From Toxoplasma gondii ME49 (Eukaryota > Apicomplexa > Conoidasida > Eucoccidiorida > Sarcocystidae): a stretch of 64,000 bases of DNA. Below, piece by piece: positions 39,195-51,494 of the stretch; the stretch's first letter is position 1; the number at the start of each line of letters is the position of its first letter. The position numbers were made by a program, and so were the translations under genes. The DNA lies in the NCBI RefSeq assembly GCF_000006565.2, contig NC_031476.1, positions 2,008,458-2,072,457 on the forward strand, in the 5' to 3' direction. The notes beneath the pieces were generated by a model, which saw nothing but the letters and a program-made list of their open reading frames with translations, was not told the DNA's origin and made no database searches.

Positions 39195-42100
39195 TCTCGA
39201 CACAGAAACGGCTTGCTCTCTCAGATGTGCCGAATGAGAGGAAAGACGCTCCACGGAACGCCTCTCCTCTCGCCTCTTTTCTCTCGCCTCCTCTCTCTCC
39301 TCTTCTGTCTCCTCGTCGCCGCCTGCGTCAGCATTTCTGCCCCGCTGTCTCTCACTCGAGCTGCGGCCGAAAGCCGTTCGTCGAGGGTGACCCGTGGAGA
39401 GCCGAACGAACCATCGTCCTGCGCCGCTTCTGCGCCTTTTCTCGGATGCGTCTCTTTTCTTTGTCTCTTTCGAAGATTCGCTCCGAGCGGCCTGCTTCGC
39501 GTTTCCTGTGGCTGTGTGTGTGTCAGATGGATGCCGCGACCTCTTCAACCTATGTCGCTCGGATCTCTCCAGTGGACGGAGCTGTACGTACAGTCTGAGG
39601 CGGGCTCCGACGCGGAAACTGTACAGTGAGGCGCGTGGGTGCCGGGAGAGCGGAGAAAGTGAGAGAGGGACGAGAGGCAGTCCTGGGAGGAGAAGATGAG
39701 ATGGTCACAAAAAAAGGCAGAGATGACTGCGTGTTCTCATGCAAAGAGGAGACAGAGGCAACGAGAGAAACACCACAGGTGGGAAGAAAAAAAGAGGAAA
39801 CAGCGGAACGAGAAACGAGTGAATGTCGACGCCTTCTCACAAACTGACAACCTGTGGTGTCTTTCTTATTACAGAGAAGAGCTCATTTTTCGTTTCTCCC
39901 CTATCCGTCGGTCCAAGCATTGTCTCCCCTGTTTCTCTGTTCTCCGCGCCCCACCCTCCAACAATCGTTCTGTCTCTCCCGAGGTTCTCAGAAGCGGACG
40001 CAGCACGAGAGACCTGCAGAAGCACTCTGGAAGAAACACTGGTTTGACACCTGACTCCGTAGCATGCCTATACACGCAGGTTTCCCTTTCTTCGCAGTGG
40101 TGCAAATGCACACGCAGTCTTGCGCGGAAGCAACTGGACGCATACAGCCTGCGGGTGCAATTCAGAGTCTCTCCGAGAAGCGGCACTGGAGTAGGTATTG
40201 GAGTCCGAGGTTAGAGTCGTAGAAAAAGTACTGAGTTTCCTCGAACCCATATTAACACGGTGGAGTTTTGATTCGGCAGAATACAGACACCTTGAAGATC
40301 GGGTGAAGTCCAAGGAGGGGAGCCGAAACGACTAGTCGACGCGTAAGATGGGTGTCTCTCCAGCTTCGCTATTGGCGACAGCTTGAAACAAAGGCCGCGC
40401 GTCACGCGGCAGAAGCGAGGTCAGAGCGCCTGTAGTAGGGATGCACAGCAAAAGAAAAGAGCTGACGCAGACCTGCACAGGCTTCGCCTCCAAGGGACAG
40501 CGATTGCACGCTCACAGTTTTCGCGCGAAACTTCTACCAGTTGTACAGACGGCATGATTTCCACCTGACAGTCTCTGCGGTAGTCGCCTTCCCTGTGTTG
40601 GTCAGGAGGCCGTGAAGCCGGAAGAGACTTGCGCGTTGTTAGAAGGCTGGCCAGCTGCGAAAGTCTGCAGTTGCGGGCTAACGCGGTGGCGGGACGGCGC
40701 TTCTGAGGGAAGGGTAAGTGCGTTGACAGCGCGTTTCATTGAACCCTCGAAACACAAACAACGGAAGAAAAGCAAAGTGGACGCGATAGGCAGCCGCGAA
40801 ACACAGAGGAGGCTGCACTCGTTGCTTTCCCTCGCCGTTGCGCGCCGTGTGCGATGGCATGCTGTTTACTGACCCTCCATTTCAGCTCTTTCAACGGTTT
40901 GCGACGCACACAAAGTCAACAAGTCGCGGTCTTCGGTACACGAGTAGAAACTCGCGATCCACGTCTCCGTTCCCCTGCTCTCTGGACGTTCCTGACAGCG
41001 CAGACTCTCCGATTCTGGAAGCAGTTAATTCCGGGAAGAAGGGGAGACAAGCCAAGCGGCAGCCTGCTGCATGCGCGCGCCACGCCGGACGCAGCATCGA
41101 GTTTGAGGGGAAGACGGCTGTATATCGTCGGCGATTCGTCGCCTTTTCCGCGCGGCCTTCGCAAAAGCACTCATTTAGCCGACTGCCAGAGACTGCGAAA
41201 AAGAAAACGTCTGGACGACCACGCGTTTCCCGCCGTTTTCCCGAACGACCGACCCCTGAGGTGCCAAACAGCCTGCAACGCAGGTTTGGTGTCTGGCTAG
41301 TTCCGGCGTCGACTGTATGTACACCCGAGGACTTCGTGGCTGACGGCCACATGCGTCGGAGGGGGAAGGCGCGCCGGCGCATTCTGAAGATGAAACTAAG
41401 GAAGAGTCGAGTATTGTCCGCTCTTACTTTTTTCCCAGGCGTAAAAACCGTTCACTCAGATACTAAACAGGTGCCAAGCCAACGGGGGAAATGCGTTCTT
41501 GTTCGCGATTGTGTGAACTACAGAATGACACGAGAACCGGCGGGGTTCCTCTGCGCCGCGCCAAGAACTGTCGACCACATACTCGAGTGTCAGAGGAAAG
41601 AACCTGCCTTTCCTCGACCTGTTCATTCAGCTACAGCACTGTCGCGCCAGAACAGAATGCCAAAGCTCGTCAGCAGAACCCTTCAGTCCGTGTGCGGCTT
41701 TTCCACCGTCCGACACACGGATCACACCGTGGTAAACCGCTCTCCCGTGTGCACGCGTCACTTCGAGTGAAGGCCTTAGCAAGCGAAAGAACCAGTTCCA
41801 CGCAACACAGACACACCAACTGCAGGCGTGCTGAGTTTGTTTCTGTACTAGGATGCTCACGATCTCAGTCTTTCCACGAGGAAACACACGGCTGGCAAGA
41901 TTCTTACCAGGGTTGCGATTCATGCAGTGGCAAGCCTGCGCTTCTTCGGGCTGTCTTTCACTTTTTCCGCTGAAAATGCCCGTCATGCTCGTCCCCAATT
42001 CGAATTCACGTTTAGCGTTGGGCAGCAGATGTTAAAATAGCCGCAGCACCTCGAGAGATCGCAGCTTTCATTCGGGCGTCGTGACCGCAACTCTCCGCCT

Positions 42101-43561
42101 GACTACGGTTGTTGTGTGGTGACCACTCATGACAACCACGTCTAGTGGATCCAGTGCAGTGGTATCCGATGTCTATTTCGAAAAACCAACATGTGTATGA
42201 TGCAAGCTGTAAACAAAGGAATCTTAAACTGAGGACGCATTCTGACGCTGTGTTTTCAGACACATCCTGGAGAGAAGACTTTTAATGAGGTGTCACTGAG
42301 CACACTGCGAAAGGCTCTAGGACGCAACATCCTAAACTCCCATTCTGCTGCTACTTTTCTAGATGTAGAACGCTAGCAAATGCACAAGATGAACTTAAAG
42401 TAGATGTGAGAGTGATACGTGTAACTGTCTATGTGCAAATGTTATTTCGACTATGAAGACGATAAATTGAGATTCAGGGCACCGATAAAATCCGGTGGCA
42501 TTCAAACGCGCACTCGGTTTCCGTCTCGGTTATTTGGAGCGCAGACAGGCTGCGGGAAAACACAAACTCTGAGGCAGAGCGAGAGACAGAACAGCCCCCT
42601 TGAACTCGATCCTACAGTGCCTCCGGTAAGCATACATCCATTCATACACACTTATATCGATATATACGTTCGGGTAGCATAACTGTTGAGACGTCCAGCT
42701 TTGAAGAGTTTTTTCCGTGTCACGCTGGTTATTTTCTTTCTCTTGTCTCCATCTCGGGATGTCGCCTGCGTTTCCCTGCTAAACTGTCACGACTCTCTTG
42801 TGCAGAGTCAGTTTCATCCGTCGTGGATGCTGGAAACGAGACACGAAGCGAGTGCTCCTGAAAAGAAGTTCGCGTCTGCCGAAGTCAAGAGTCTTGGCGC
42901 AAGTCCGCGTAAGCATGCGGCGTTGACGAAAATTCCCACGTTGAGGTGCTTGTAGAGCGACAAAAGAAAGTGCGCTACCCCACGGCTCATGACAGAACTG
43001 GCACCTCTGTCGGTACACCCGTTGGCTCTTTTCACGAGCATGCAAAGTGGATACTCCCTGCACGACTGTCCGTCTCTAGGCTCGCTTCTTCAGTCGCTTT
43101 TCCCTCTCAAGAAAACAAAGACAAGACTACACAAAAGTGAGCATAATCAACACAGGCACGTCTACGCATCTACTTGAGCACTCAGCACATCTACCTGCGC
43201 GTCTCGCCACGAGTTCGACACGGCAAGTACAGAGCTGTGGACAGTCCTTGCTTTCATCTAATCACACATCAGGATTTGATCTTGTGCATTCGCGAACATA
43301 AAACATAAATTCACACGGGTGTCTCGACTGCATCTTCAGAGACACGTTTGCGGACACTGCGCAAAAAGCCTTCACTGTCTCGCGCCAGCTGCTCAGGCAA
43401 CAGCTCGCAAAGTCTACGCGTCACTCCCTGTGCTCTCTTCTCATTCCCCAGAGACCAGAGACCTGTCCAAGAAAAAGTACCATCGTTTTTCTTGAACCCC
43501 CGAACGGCCTCTGTTCTTCGCCAGTTCCTCTGCTGTCTTCCCAGTCCGAGAAGAAAGTTTT
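39195..43561. other. Spacer upstream of the serine-rich frame and downstream of the CW gene
   Basis: About 4.4 kb. The serine-rich frame remains open up to roughly 39600 and may continue into it. A plus-strand frame at 40838-41770 lacks any recognisable domain. A repeat resembling 63064-63150 lies at 42322-42405. No WD40-coding exon for PAN2 was found on the minus strand. Confidence 0.5.
42322..42405 (+). repeat. Dispersed repeat copy A
   Basis: Shares a diverged block with 63064-63150 (by eye about two thirds identical), including TAAA, CTGCTACTT, TCTA and ACAAGATG at matching spacing. Confidence 0.45.
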
Positions 43562-46500
43562 CTACGCTGAAAACAAGCACTCGACGACCCTCCCCTCGCT
43601 TCTTTCCTCTTGCTGAGAAAGAAGAGCTGTTAAGGGCGGCAGGCGACAGGAAACGGGAAGCACCGGAGAAGAGAGACAAGCGCCAGATTGGAGACAACGC
43701 GAAGAAAGAGAACGTAAAGAGAGAGAGGGAGAGGAGAGAGAGGGAGAAGACAGGGACAGAGAGACTGCAGGAGAGAGAGACGGAGACCGCGACGGCGACA
43801 GAGTAGGCGAAGAGGCTAGCGCCGAAGAAGACCGAAACCAAGAAAAGTGCGAGGACGGTAGGCCGGCTGTTTTGTGTGTCTCTGCTCCACGAGTTTCCCT
43901 GCCAAGTTCCCTGTCGTCGAACACGGACCAGGCAGGGTGTCGTGCCTTTGGGGACGAATCCCCATCTGCGAGCGCCTCTACAGAAGCGAAATCGACTTTG
44001 CCTTGAGTCCACTCGACGCGAACACCCTGTCCACTCGAAACTGCAGACGCCTCAGTCGAGGGTGTCGAAGGCGCTGCGGCGTCCTCGTCGCCAGGAGACA
44101 AGTCGGCTGCTCTTCTTCCGCATACATCGTCCTCGAGAGACAAGAGTCGAGACAATGAGCGCGGGCTGCGAGGCAGGCGTGCAGACGGAGCGGCCCCCAG
44201 AGAGAACAACCGCGAAACAGACACTGACGGCGAACGCAGAGGCGGAGACAGTGGAGACGCCAGAGCAGGAAGGGGAGAGATCGGAGTCAGGTGACCCGTC
44301 CCCATCTGGAGAGGACGTTGAGAGGTCGGACTGGAGCAGTTGTCCTGAAGCTCTGGCCGCAGATCGTGCGAGGAATTCGTTGCCTCGCTTCCCGTCTCCT
44401 CAACGCCCACTCGCTCCTCCACATATTCGTTGTTTTCGTGCTCCTCACCCGCAGTCTTCCCGCTGTCTTCTCCTTTGTTGTCGTCTCCCCCCTCTCGCTT
44501 CTCCGAAGCCTCACCGCCCGACGGCGCGTCGCCCCCAGAGCCGCCCGTCCCTCCCGCCGCCCCGCTTCCACCCTGCGACGGCTCATCGTCCTGTTCTTCA
44601 TCGCTTGAGTCATTATCTGATTCGTTCTCCTTCCCCTCCTCTTCCTTCTGCTCCTTCTCCTCTTCTTTTTGCTCCTCTTCATCTTTCTCCTCCTCTTCCT
44701 TCTCTTCCGCCTTCTTCTCCGTCTCATCCACTTGAGAGTCCGCGGCTGCAGGTTTCGCGGCGTCTGCGCCCTTGTCCCCGACACGGGCCGCGGTTGGGTG
44801 GCCCGCGAGGCTGAGGGCGCCTAAGTTGGCTCCCGAACTTTGGAGTTGGAGGAGAAGTTGCAAGCGCTGTTGCGGATTCAGATGGCCGGTCGGAAAGGGG
44901 AGCGCAGGGTCGGTCCCAGGCAGTCCTGGAGACTCGGTACGCCCAGCCTCGTGCGAGTTCTGAACTGCATGCGCGAGCGTCGAGAACGTCTCCGAGAGAC
45001 CCTCACGCGGCGCCGGGGCTCCAGAGGGGTCTCCAGGCGCGGGCGCTTGCCAGGGCTCCTGCGGCGCGGCGCACGACGCATGCGCAGCCGACCAAACGTT
45101 CATGTAGCAGCAGAATCGGTCGTTCTTGAACACCGCTTCTTCAGGCACTCGCCGCCATTTGCTGCAACTCGTACACTGGTGCCACTTCAGTGGCTTCCCC
45201 TCCACAGTCCGCCCCGCGAAACCCCCAGCGCTGCCACTGCGCCCCGACCCAGGGACCGGCGCCGGAGGCAGCGACGACTGCGAGGAGAGAGAAGAAAGAG
45301 ACGTAGGCAAAGAAGGAAGGGAAGAAGTGACAGTTGCTGAAGAGCGCGAGATGTCGGGGATGTCGCCCAAAGGGCCAGAGACAACACGTTGTCCAGTCTG
45401 GAGTGCGGCGCGGGAAGCGACGGCGAACGACGTCTGCGAGAGCGCGGCGCCGGGGAGGCGAGACTTGGCACCCTCGACCGAGGCAGGATGCTCTTTTTCA
45501 GAAACGGCATCTGGTTTCTCGAGGGTGTCGAGTTGGTCGGCTTCGAGAGCGCCCTGAGGAACCCCGCCAGCGTCGGCCTTCTCTGTCTTCGCCTTTGCTT
45601 TCGCCTTTGTCTTCGCTGCCCCTGCACCGAGACCCGAGGCACTCCGCTGTCTCTTCTGGGCGCCCCGCGCAGTCCCCCGGCTGGCCTCGCCGTCGTCGCG
45701 TCTCGCGCCGCCCCCGCCAGGCGTCTCCTTGGCGACCTGCGCCGCCTCCGCACCTGCTTCGGGGTCGGGCTCCTCAGGTGCGTCGCAGGAGGCGAACTGG
45801 GGAGCCCAGGTGTTCATACAGCAGAACCACTTGTCGCTTTTGATCTCTGCGGGGGCGCGGCGCCACTTGTTGCACGAGTCACACTGAACCCAGTGTTCGA
45901 GGACGAGTTGCGTGCTGTTCGGGGCACCAACGAACGCAGGCGTCGCGCCGCCCTGCGCGTACGAGTGAATCTGTTGGAGGAGTCGCTGACCCTGCAGCTG
46001 CTGCAGCGCCAAGCCGGCGCGGGCCTCGCGGAGTCCGGCACCGCTCGCCCCCTGAAGAGCCCCAGAAGCGAGGAGCGGGTGCTGGAGCAGCTGCTGCGTC
46101 TGTGCGTGCTGAAGCGCCGAGAAGGGGAGTCCAGCTGCCATCAGCGCGGACGCCGCCGAGCTGAGGTCCACGACTGAAGGTCCGGCCTGCGGTGCGACAG
46201 ACTCCTTCGCGGGTCGCGAACCGCCGTCTCCTCCCGGCGAGGCCTTGCGGCCGCGGCCCTTCTTCGCAGCCGGCGGGCTCGCTCCGGCTACACATACAGC
46301 CGGCGCCCCCTTCGCCTTCTTCCCGCGCGCTGCGCATGACTTGCTCGCCGGCACTGCCTGGCCACCTTTCACCTTTCCAGGCCCCAGGCTAGGCCCCGCA
46401 GGTGCAGCACCGGCGGAGACACCTGCGCCCCTCAGAGCCGCTTGGAAGCCCTGAGTTGCGTCTTGAGGGGGTCCGTCGTCTGAGGAAGACTCCGCCTCGA

Positions 46501-47234
46501 CGTTCGTCTCCTCCGGCGCACTGCAGGAGGCGAAGCGCGGGTCCCAGGTGTTCTGGGCACACACCCAAGTCGACGCGTTGATTTCAAACGGAGCCACCCG
46601 CCACTTGTCGCATCGGTCGCACTGCAGACACGAGGAAAAGACGCCTTGAAAAGAGAACTGGGTGGCTCTAGTCGATTCCACATTGGCCTATGAGCTGGTT
46701 TGAGAGTGAACCCTCGAAAGGTTGTCCCTACCGCCCCCACGGAGAGTGAAAAAAAAACGAATTCAAACGGAACACCAGGTAAACGGCGCCCACATCGCTT
46801 GTTCGCCTTCGCGTCTTCCTCACCTGAACCCAGTGGACTTTCTCGGGAGCCGCTCCGCCTCCAGGCGCCTCCTGCACCTCTCGCTGCGATACTGTTTGCG
46901 GCACGCGGTTTGCATGCAGAAGCGCAGACAGTGCGCCAGGCTGTCTGGGCGCAGCCGCGAGCGCCTGCTGCTTGGCCAAGGCGCTTTGCTGGAGGCGCAG
47001 GAGGTGAAGTGGAAGCGAGATCGCGGCGCTCGCAGCCGCCTGGTGGTGCTGCTGCAGAGCGCCAGAGGCGAGCAGCGCGGGGGAGAGGCCCCGCGAGGCG
47101 AAGGACGGAAAGGCGAGAGACGACGCGAAGGAGGCCCCTGGAGGCAGCTGCGATCCTGCGAGCGAGGCAGGGTGTGCAGAGGAAGCCAGCGCCGGAGAGG
47201 AAGAGTGGTCCGAAGCAGAGCCGTCAGACCGCAT
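43562..47234 (-). CDS. Triple CW-type zinc-finger protein (putative chromatin reader)
   Basis: Two exons, 46824-47234 and 43562-46621, encode about 1,156 aa. The ATG at 47234 is preceded in frame by a stop at 47247-47249. Three CW domains are visible, each with the pair of Trp and four zinc Cys: residues about 133-180 (split by the intron, WVQCDRCDKWR), about 380-430 (WVQCDSCNKWRR) and about 615-665 (HQCTSCSKWRR). CW domains in other eukaryotes bind the methylated Lys4 tail of histone H3. Between them lie Gln/Leu/Ala-rich segments and a Lys/Gly/Ala region resembling a nuclear localisation signal near 245. A long Glu/Lys run (about 770-815) and a Ser/Pro/Leu-rich tail follow. No ATPase, SET or other catalytic domain is seen, so this is a reader or scaffold rather than a MORC enzyme. 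Binding specificity cannot be judged from sequence. Confidence 0.9.
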
Positions 47235-48625
47235 GGCGCTGAAGATTCACACAGACAAGTCAACATGCACGGAAAAAAGAGTTTTTTTAAAAAACTGAAG
47301 TCAGCGAGATAGGCAGAGAAAAGTGTGGTCAACAGCGGGGTCGTCAGAGAATGCGCTCTCAAAAAACTCAGACATGCAGTCACGAAAACCGGTGACGAGT
47401 GGAGGGGCTGGAGAGCTCGCACAAACACGGAAAGCAGAGAAACATGGGAGACGGAGGACAAACAGAGACGGAAGTCAGAGAACCCCAGGAGAAAGAGGAA
47501 CAGCGAGGCAAACAGGAAAGCGCGGAGGACGCTTGAAACTGGAGAAGCACAGAGGGCAGAGAGAACTGGAAGAACAGGGGATGCAACCACGGGAAGCAGA
47601 GGAAATTAGGTGACAGAAATGCTGAAAGGATCGTAGAACAATGGCCAGAGGGGAAACGTACCTTTTGCAGAGGTGTGGAAGACGCAGAGGGCAGGAGACT
47701 TCTGGGCCGCAGCTCACGCAAAAACGTTTCTCGCAAGGTGGAGTTCAGACTCGAGAAAAGGCGACCAGGAACAGAATAAATGGATAAAGAGACTGGAAGA
47801 AGCGACTGTTTGTCAAAAGGAAAGGGCGTCCTTCCATCCTCCTCGGGAAAGAATTCGAGAGTGAGTCGTGTGCTGCGCCGCGGCGCGTTTCCGTCTCAGA
47901 CAGATAGGAGTGTCGAGAAGTAAGACATTTCTGGACTCCCACCAAATGTCTGTAAACACACGCATACCACTGCGTGAGAAAGCGGTGAAGATCTACGATG
48001 CGGAGAACCGTGACAAATCCAGACGGTCTTTGCTCTGTCCCGCAGGCACGAGCACGAGACGCCAAGATGGGAGGCTTGGCTAGAAGGGGGAAGGTGGTCG
48101 CCTCCTGTAAAGGAGACAGAACGACAAGTTCGTGTGAAAGAAGGATGAAACACTAGCAGTCTTTGAAAGAAACGAGGAGTGGTCGCAATACTCGACGGAA
48201 AAAGCCGTACGGTGAAGGACCGGAGAAAAGTCTCTGGCGCGCGCGCCACACATCACACCTTTTCACGAGTAGAGACCCCTCTAAATTTTTCCCTCTTTTG
48301 TTTACGCCGAACTCCGCAGAGAGCTCGGCTCTGCGAAGCAGTGAAATGTTGTTATAGTTTTAGGGCGAATACGCTTGAAGATGAGAGAAGAAGAGTCCAA
48401 GATGCACGGAGAAGTGGACGAGCGTCGCGCAACCGCGAGAGTAGAGGTAAACCGAGACACAGACGACACCAGTTCGCTGTGCGCATCTCCAACGCGAACT
48501 GCATTGAAAAAAAGCGTCAACGCGATCCGGGTGGCGCAAGGGTCAGCAGGAAAAGAAGAAACCTGGAAAAAGACGCAGTTCCAGTCGGTTACGATGGTCT
48601 TACCGTCGAAGGGCCGTGGAGGGAG

Positions 48626-49615
48626 ATGGTGGACGAGCAGTGGTTGTTGTACCAGGCCGCTACCGCAGCACGTCACCAGAACGGGCGACCGAGACAGCCC
48701 AGGACTAACATTCGACCGCAGAAAAAGTTGTACATTTTTAGTTCAAGAAGCCGCAGAGAAGAATCGGGAAAACCAGCCAGGAGTCACCACCATCCGCGGG
48801 AAACAACCGCATGCAAGAAGAAGCGGGGGATTCTGTTTTGTAGGGCACCCTACACACACCCCAGCTGGCTAAGCGAACTGGGGGGGTGTACGTACACCCG
48901 AGGCTGCACTTCGGCGATTGCACCACGGGGCGCCCACCCTCAGTTCTCGCGAACTCGATCGAACAACAGGCAATCCGGCGATTTGGTCAGAAACATACGG
49001 GCAGTGTGTACAAAGAAGGGCGGATCCCCGGCACGGGACGGCCATCAAGCGGGAAACACACCGCCAGAGCTAGCGAAACATTCGGCCGAATCCATGGAGT
49101 TACAACCAGCACGTTTTGCGTTTTGGACGTGCGTCGACCAAGTCGCGCGGTCGGGTCACACAATTGCAGACGTGAGAAATATTCCATGCGTTTCACACAA
49201 ATTGCCAACGCCAGTTGGGCGCCAGATAATCGCGGCACGGTGGCACTCACGTATTCAAAGCAGCTGGGTCGGAATTCGTGTGCAGCCCGTGTGTTGGACG
49301 CTCGAGCTGTGGATCTTGCAGCAATTTCGTTCGAGAAACCCTGGCCTGGGGAATTTACGATATGGTTTTTCTGAACCTCCAACCTACCTCAGTGCTGAGT
49401 TGGATGGAGACTCGAGCGGGGGTGGTGGTCAGAGGCCGAGCTCTGCTGCTGCCGCTCTGACAGACAATTCCTTTGACTCGCTTCTCAGGCCCGTTGCCTA
49501 CGAGGGGGGTAAATGTTTTTTGTCCAGACCTCGGTCAATGGATCGGGTAGAAGCTACGTCACTTTCTAGGGTAGAGAGTCGTGAAACGCAGTCTTCGACT
49601 CTGCCGTTTTCATAG
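48626..49615 (+). CDS. Possible hypothetical protein (long open frame only)
   Basis: The frame is open from 48179 to the stop at 49615 (478 codons), with the first ATG at 48626 giving 329 aa. The sequence is Arg/Ser/Gln-rich with no domain, signal peptide or membrane segment that I can recognise. The length without a stop is more than expected by chance at this base composition, but GA-richness lowers stop frequency on this strand. A second plus frame is also open from an ATG at 48381. It could be an exon of an unannotated gene divergent from the CW gene, or UTR/non-coding. Confidence 0.22.
   Translation: MVDEQWLLYQAATAARHQNGRPRQPRTNIRPQKKLYIFSSRSRREESGKPARSHHHPRETTACKKKRGILFCRAPYTHPSWLSELGGCTYTRGCTSAIAPRGAHPQFSRTRSNNRQSGDLVRNIRAVCTKKGGSPARDGHQAGNTPPELAKHSAESMELQPARFAFWTCVDQVARSGHTIADVRNIPCVSHKLPTPVGRQIIAARWHSRIQSSWVGIRVQPVCWTLELWILQQFRSRNPGLGNLRYGFSEPPTYLSAELDGDSSGGGGQRPSSAAAALTDNSFDSLLRPVAYEGGKCFLSRPRSMDRVEATSLSRVESRETQSSTLPFS
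48884..48899. repeat. Perfect palindrome GGGTGTACGTACACCC
   Basis: A 16-bp perfect inverted repeat with the same core as 7045 and 27916. A similar half-site GTACACCCGAGG recurs at 41319. Confidence 0.9.
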
Positions 49616-51494
49616 TGCACATCGTTACCTCTCACGAAGGTCCGCAGTCTCGCTCCTTACACAAGGATCTAGGCTCAGCAGCGACCAAGGGTGGCATTAC
49701 AGATGTTTCTGCAATCACTGCAGAGCGACGAACAGGGCGAAATAAGATGTTGAAACAAATAGAGAAAGCACTAAAGGCATATATGGAACTGTGCGTACTA
49801 CAGGGAATAGGGCGAAACCACTAGGCTGAAAGGAAGCGTTTACACAAGTAGTTCTAATCGAGTTGGAGGGTTTAGGGTTCTTGCAGCAAAAGGGTGAGCT
49901 ACGTAGTCGGTCCAAAACTGCCTGCTCCAATCGGTTCGCGGACGAGGGGAAGTTCGCTAGAGCCTTTCAGTGTCAGCAGAAGATACGTAACATTCGTGTA
50001 ATACAATCTATAGAAGGCCAAAGAAAATGTGACACACGGGATCATTTAATGTTGCGTCAGATACGTGGCAGCTTCCAAGTAGCCAAAGTGGGGGGGGGTG
50101 GTGGGGGGACTCGAGTTTGTTTCATCAATAAAGGATCCTATTGATACGTAAAACAGCATCGCGTCCAGTAAACCAGTCAGTAGCCTGAGGATTTAGAACT
50201 CTCTTGTTTTAACAACTGACATCGTGGACCGCACAGGTCTTTTCAAGTCGGAGAAACGAGTGTCGCCCCAGATGTGGAACTTTCAAGATCTGGCTACCGC
50301 AACTTTTTGCCTTCCGTCCCCATCTGTTCATGAAGGATGCTAAATGCCATAGCTAATTGGAATACACTGTATACAAGTGGCGTTTTGTTTTGGCGTATTC
50401 ATCACGAAGCCGTCTTTAAATGACGACGGTCCGCTGTGTGAGTCACTTTCGACCTCCGGGGTAGTGTGCACACCTACGATCCTTGTCCAGCAAAAGTCGT
50501 TTTTCCTACCAGACACAAGCAACTTTCCTGTTTCTGTAAAGCACCACTTTCTCCTGACAATAAGAAAACGATGTGTCTCGGAACGATAACATCGGTTTTA
50601 GTGGGAACCTTCCCAGATGATACGCAGTGTTGTATTCCCCTTCTGTGCTCGAATCCTGGCGTCCGCGTTCCCGCCTGGTTTTCCGGATTTCGGCGTGGGC
50701 TGCTGCTTCTATTTCCACGTTTGTTTGTGGACTTTTCTGCCGCAGGAGTTCAGACAGTAGTTTTCTGCCGCTTTGAACCCGGTACCTTCGCATCCGGGAG
50801 GGCCTGGAATCGCTCCTGCTCCATTTTTCTCTGGAGAAAAGTCAACGCCGCATTGTTGAAACGCATGCGATCCTGCAAACATACCGATAGGGTTTCGCAG
50901 CACGCCACCGGGCAGCATTCAAGAGCTGCCAACAAATACACGCAGTAAGGTCAACCAAAATGGACCGACTGCCTCTCATTCTTTTTACCCCCCTCAGACT
51001 CCAACAAAGATACCCCAGGGGGATCCCCCAAGGCGCACGTCAAAAAGCCTTGATGAACCCACTGTTCGTTTATTTGGAAAAAGTGATCCACACACTACGT
51101 CCAGAAAACAGCCAATTTGGAATATACCCTTAATGCCGTAGGGTATTGATTCCAACATTTTTAGCTATCTTAGCAATCCAGCAACCGTAAAATAAAGAAC
51201 TTTGCATCTCGAGACTGGACTCGACGACTATACCATCAGGAAGGAGACTACTGAACACAGTACCGTACAGCTTCCCTGCTGATGTTGGTTTTCCAACTCT
51301 ACGCTGAATTCTACTCTACTTTTTGTACGTGTAGGACATCGAGATTGCGGAAACGATCCCGAACGCACAATAACGATTGAAACAAAGAAGTTTCCAAATC
51401 CTCTAGTAAAATCAGAACCCGACAGCGGGCACAAGTAGAAAACCGGCTAATGAATTTTCAACCGAATCGCTAGGCTGAATCTGTGATATACCTT

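Larger units (their letters stand above)
47235..51494. other. Spacer upstream of the CW gene and downstream of WDR3
   Basis: The 5' flank of the CW gene (47235 on) is GA-rich. 49600-51490 is AT-richer with no clear gene. One long plus-strand frame (48179-49615) is listed separately. A perfect palindrome is at 48884-48899, and a poly-G tract with GGTGG lies near 50091-50108. Confidence 0.5.

Noticed and set aside
39372..39548. Upstream start of the serine-rich protein at 39548
   Set aside because: The codon there is TTG, not ATG; the first in-frame ATG I find is at 39194, though an upstream spliced exon remains possible.
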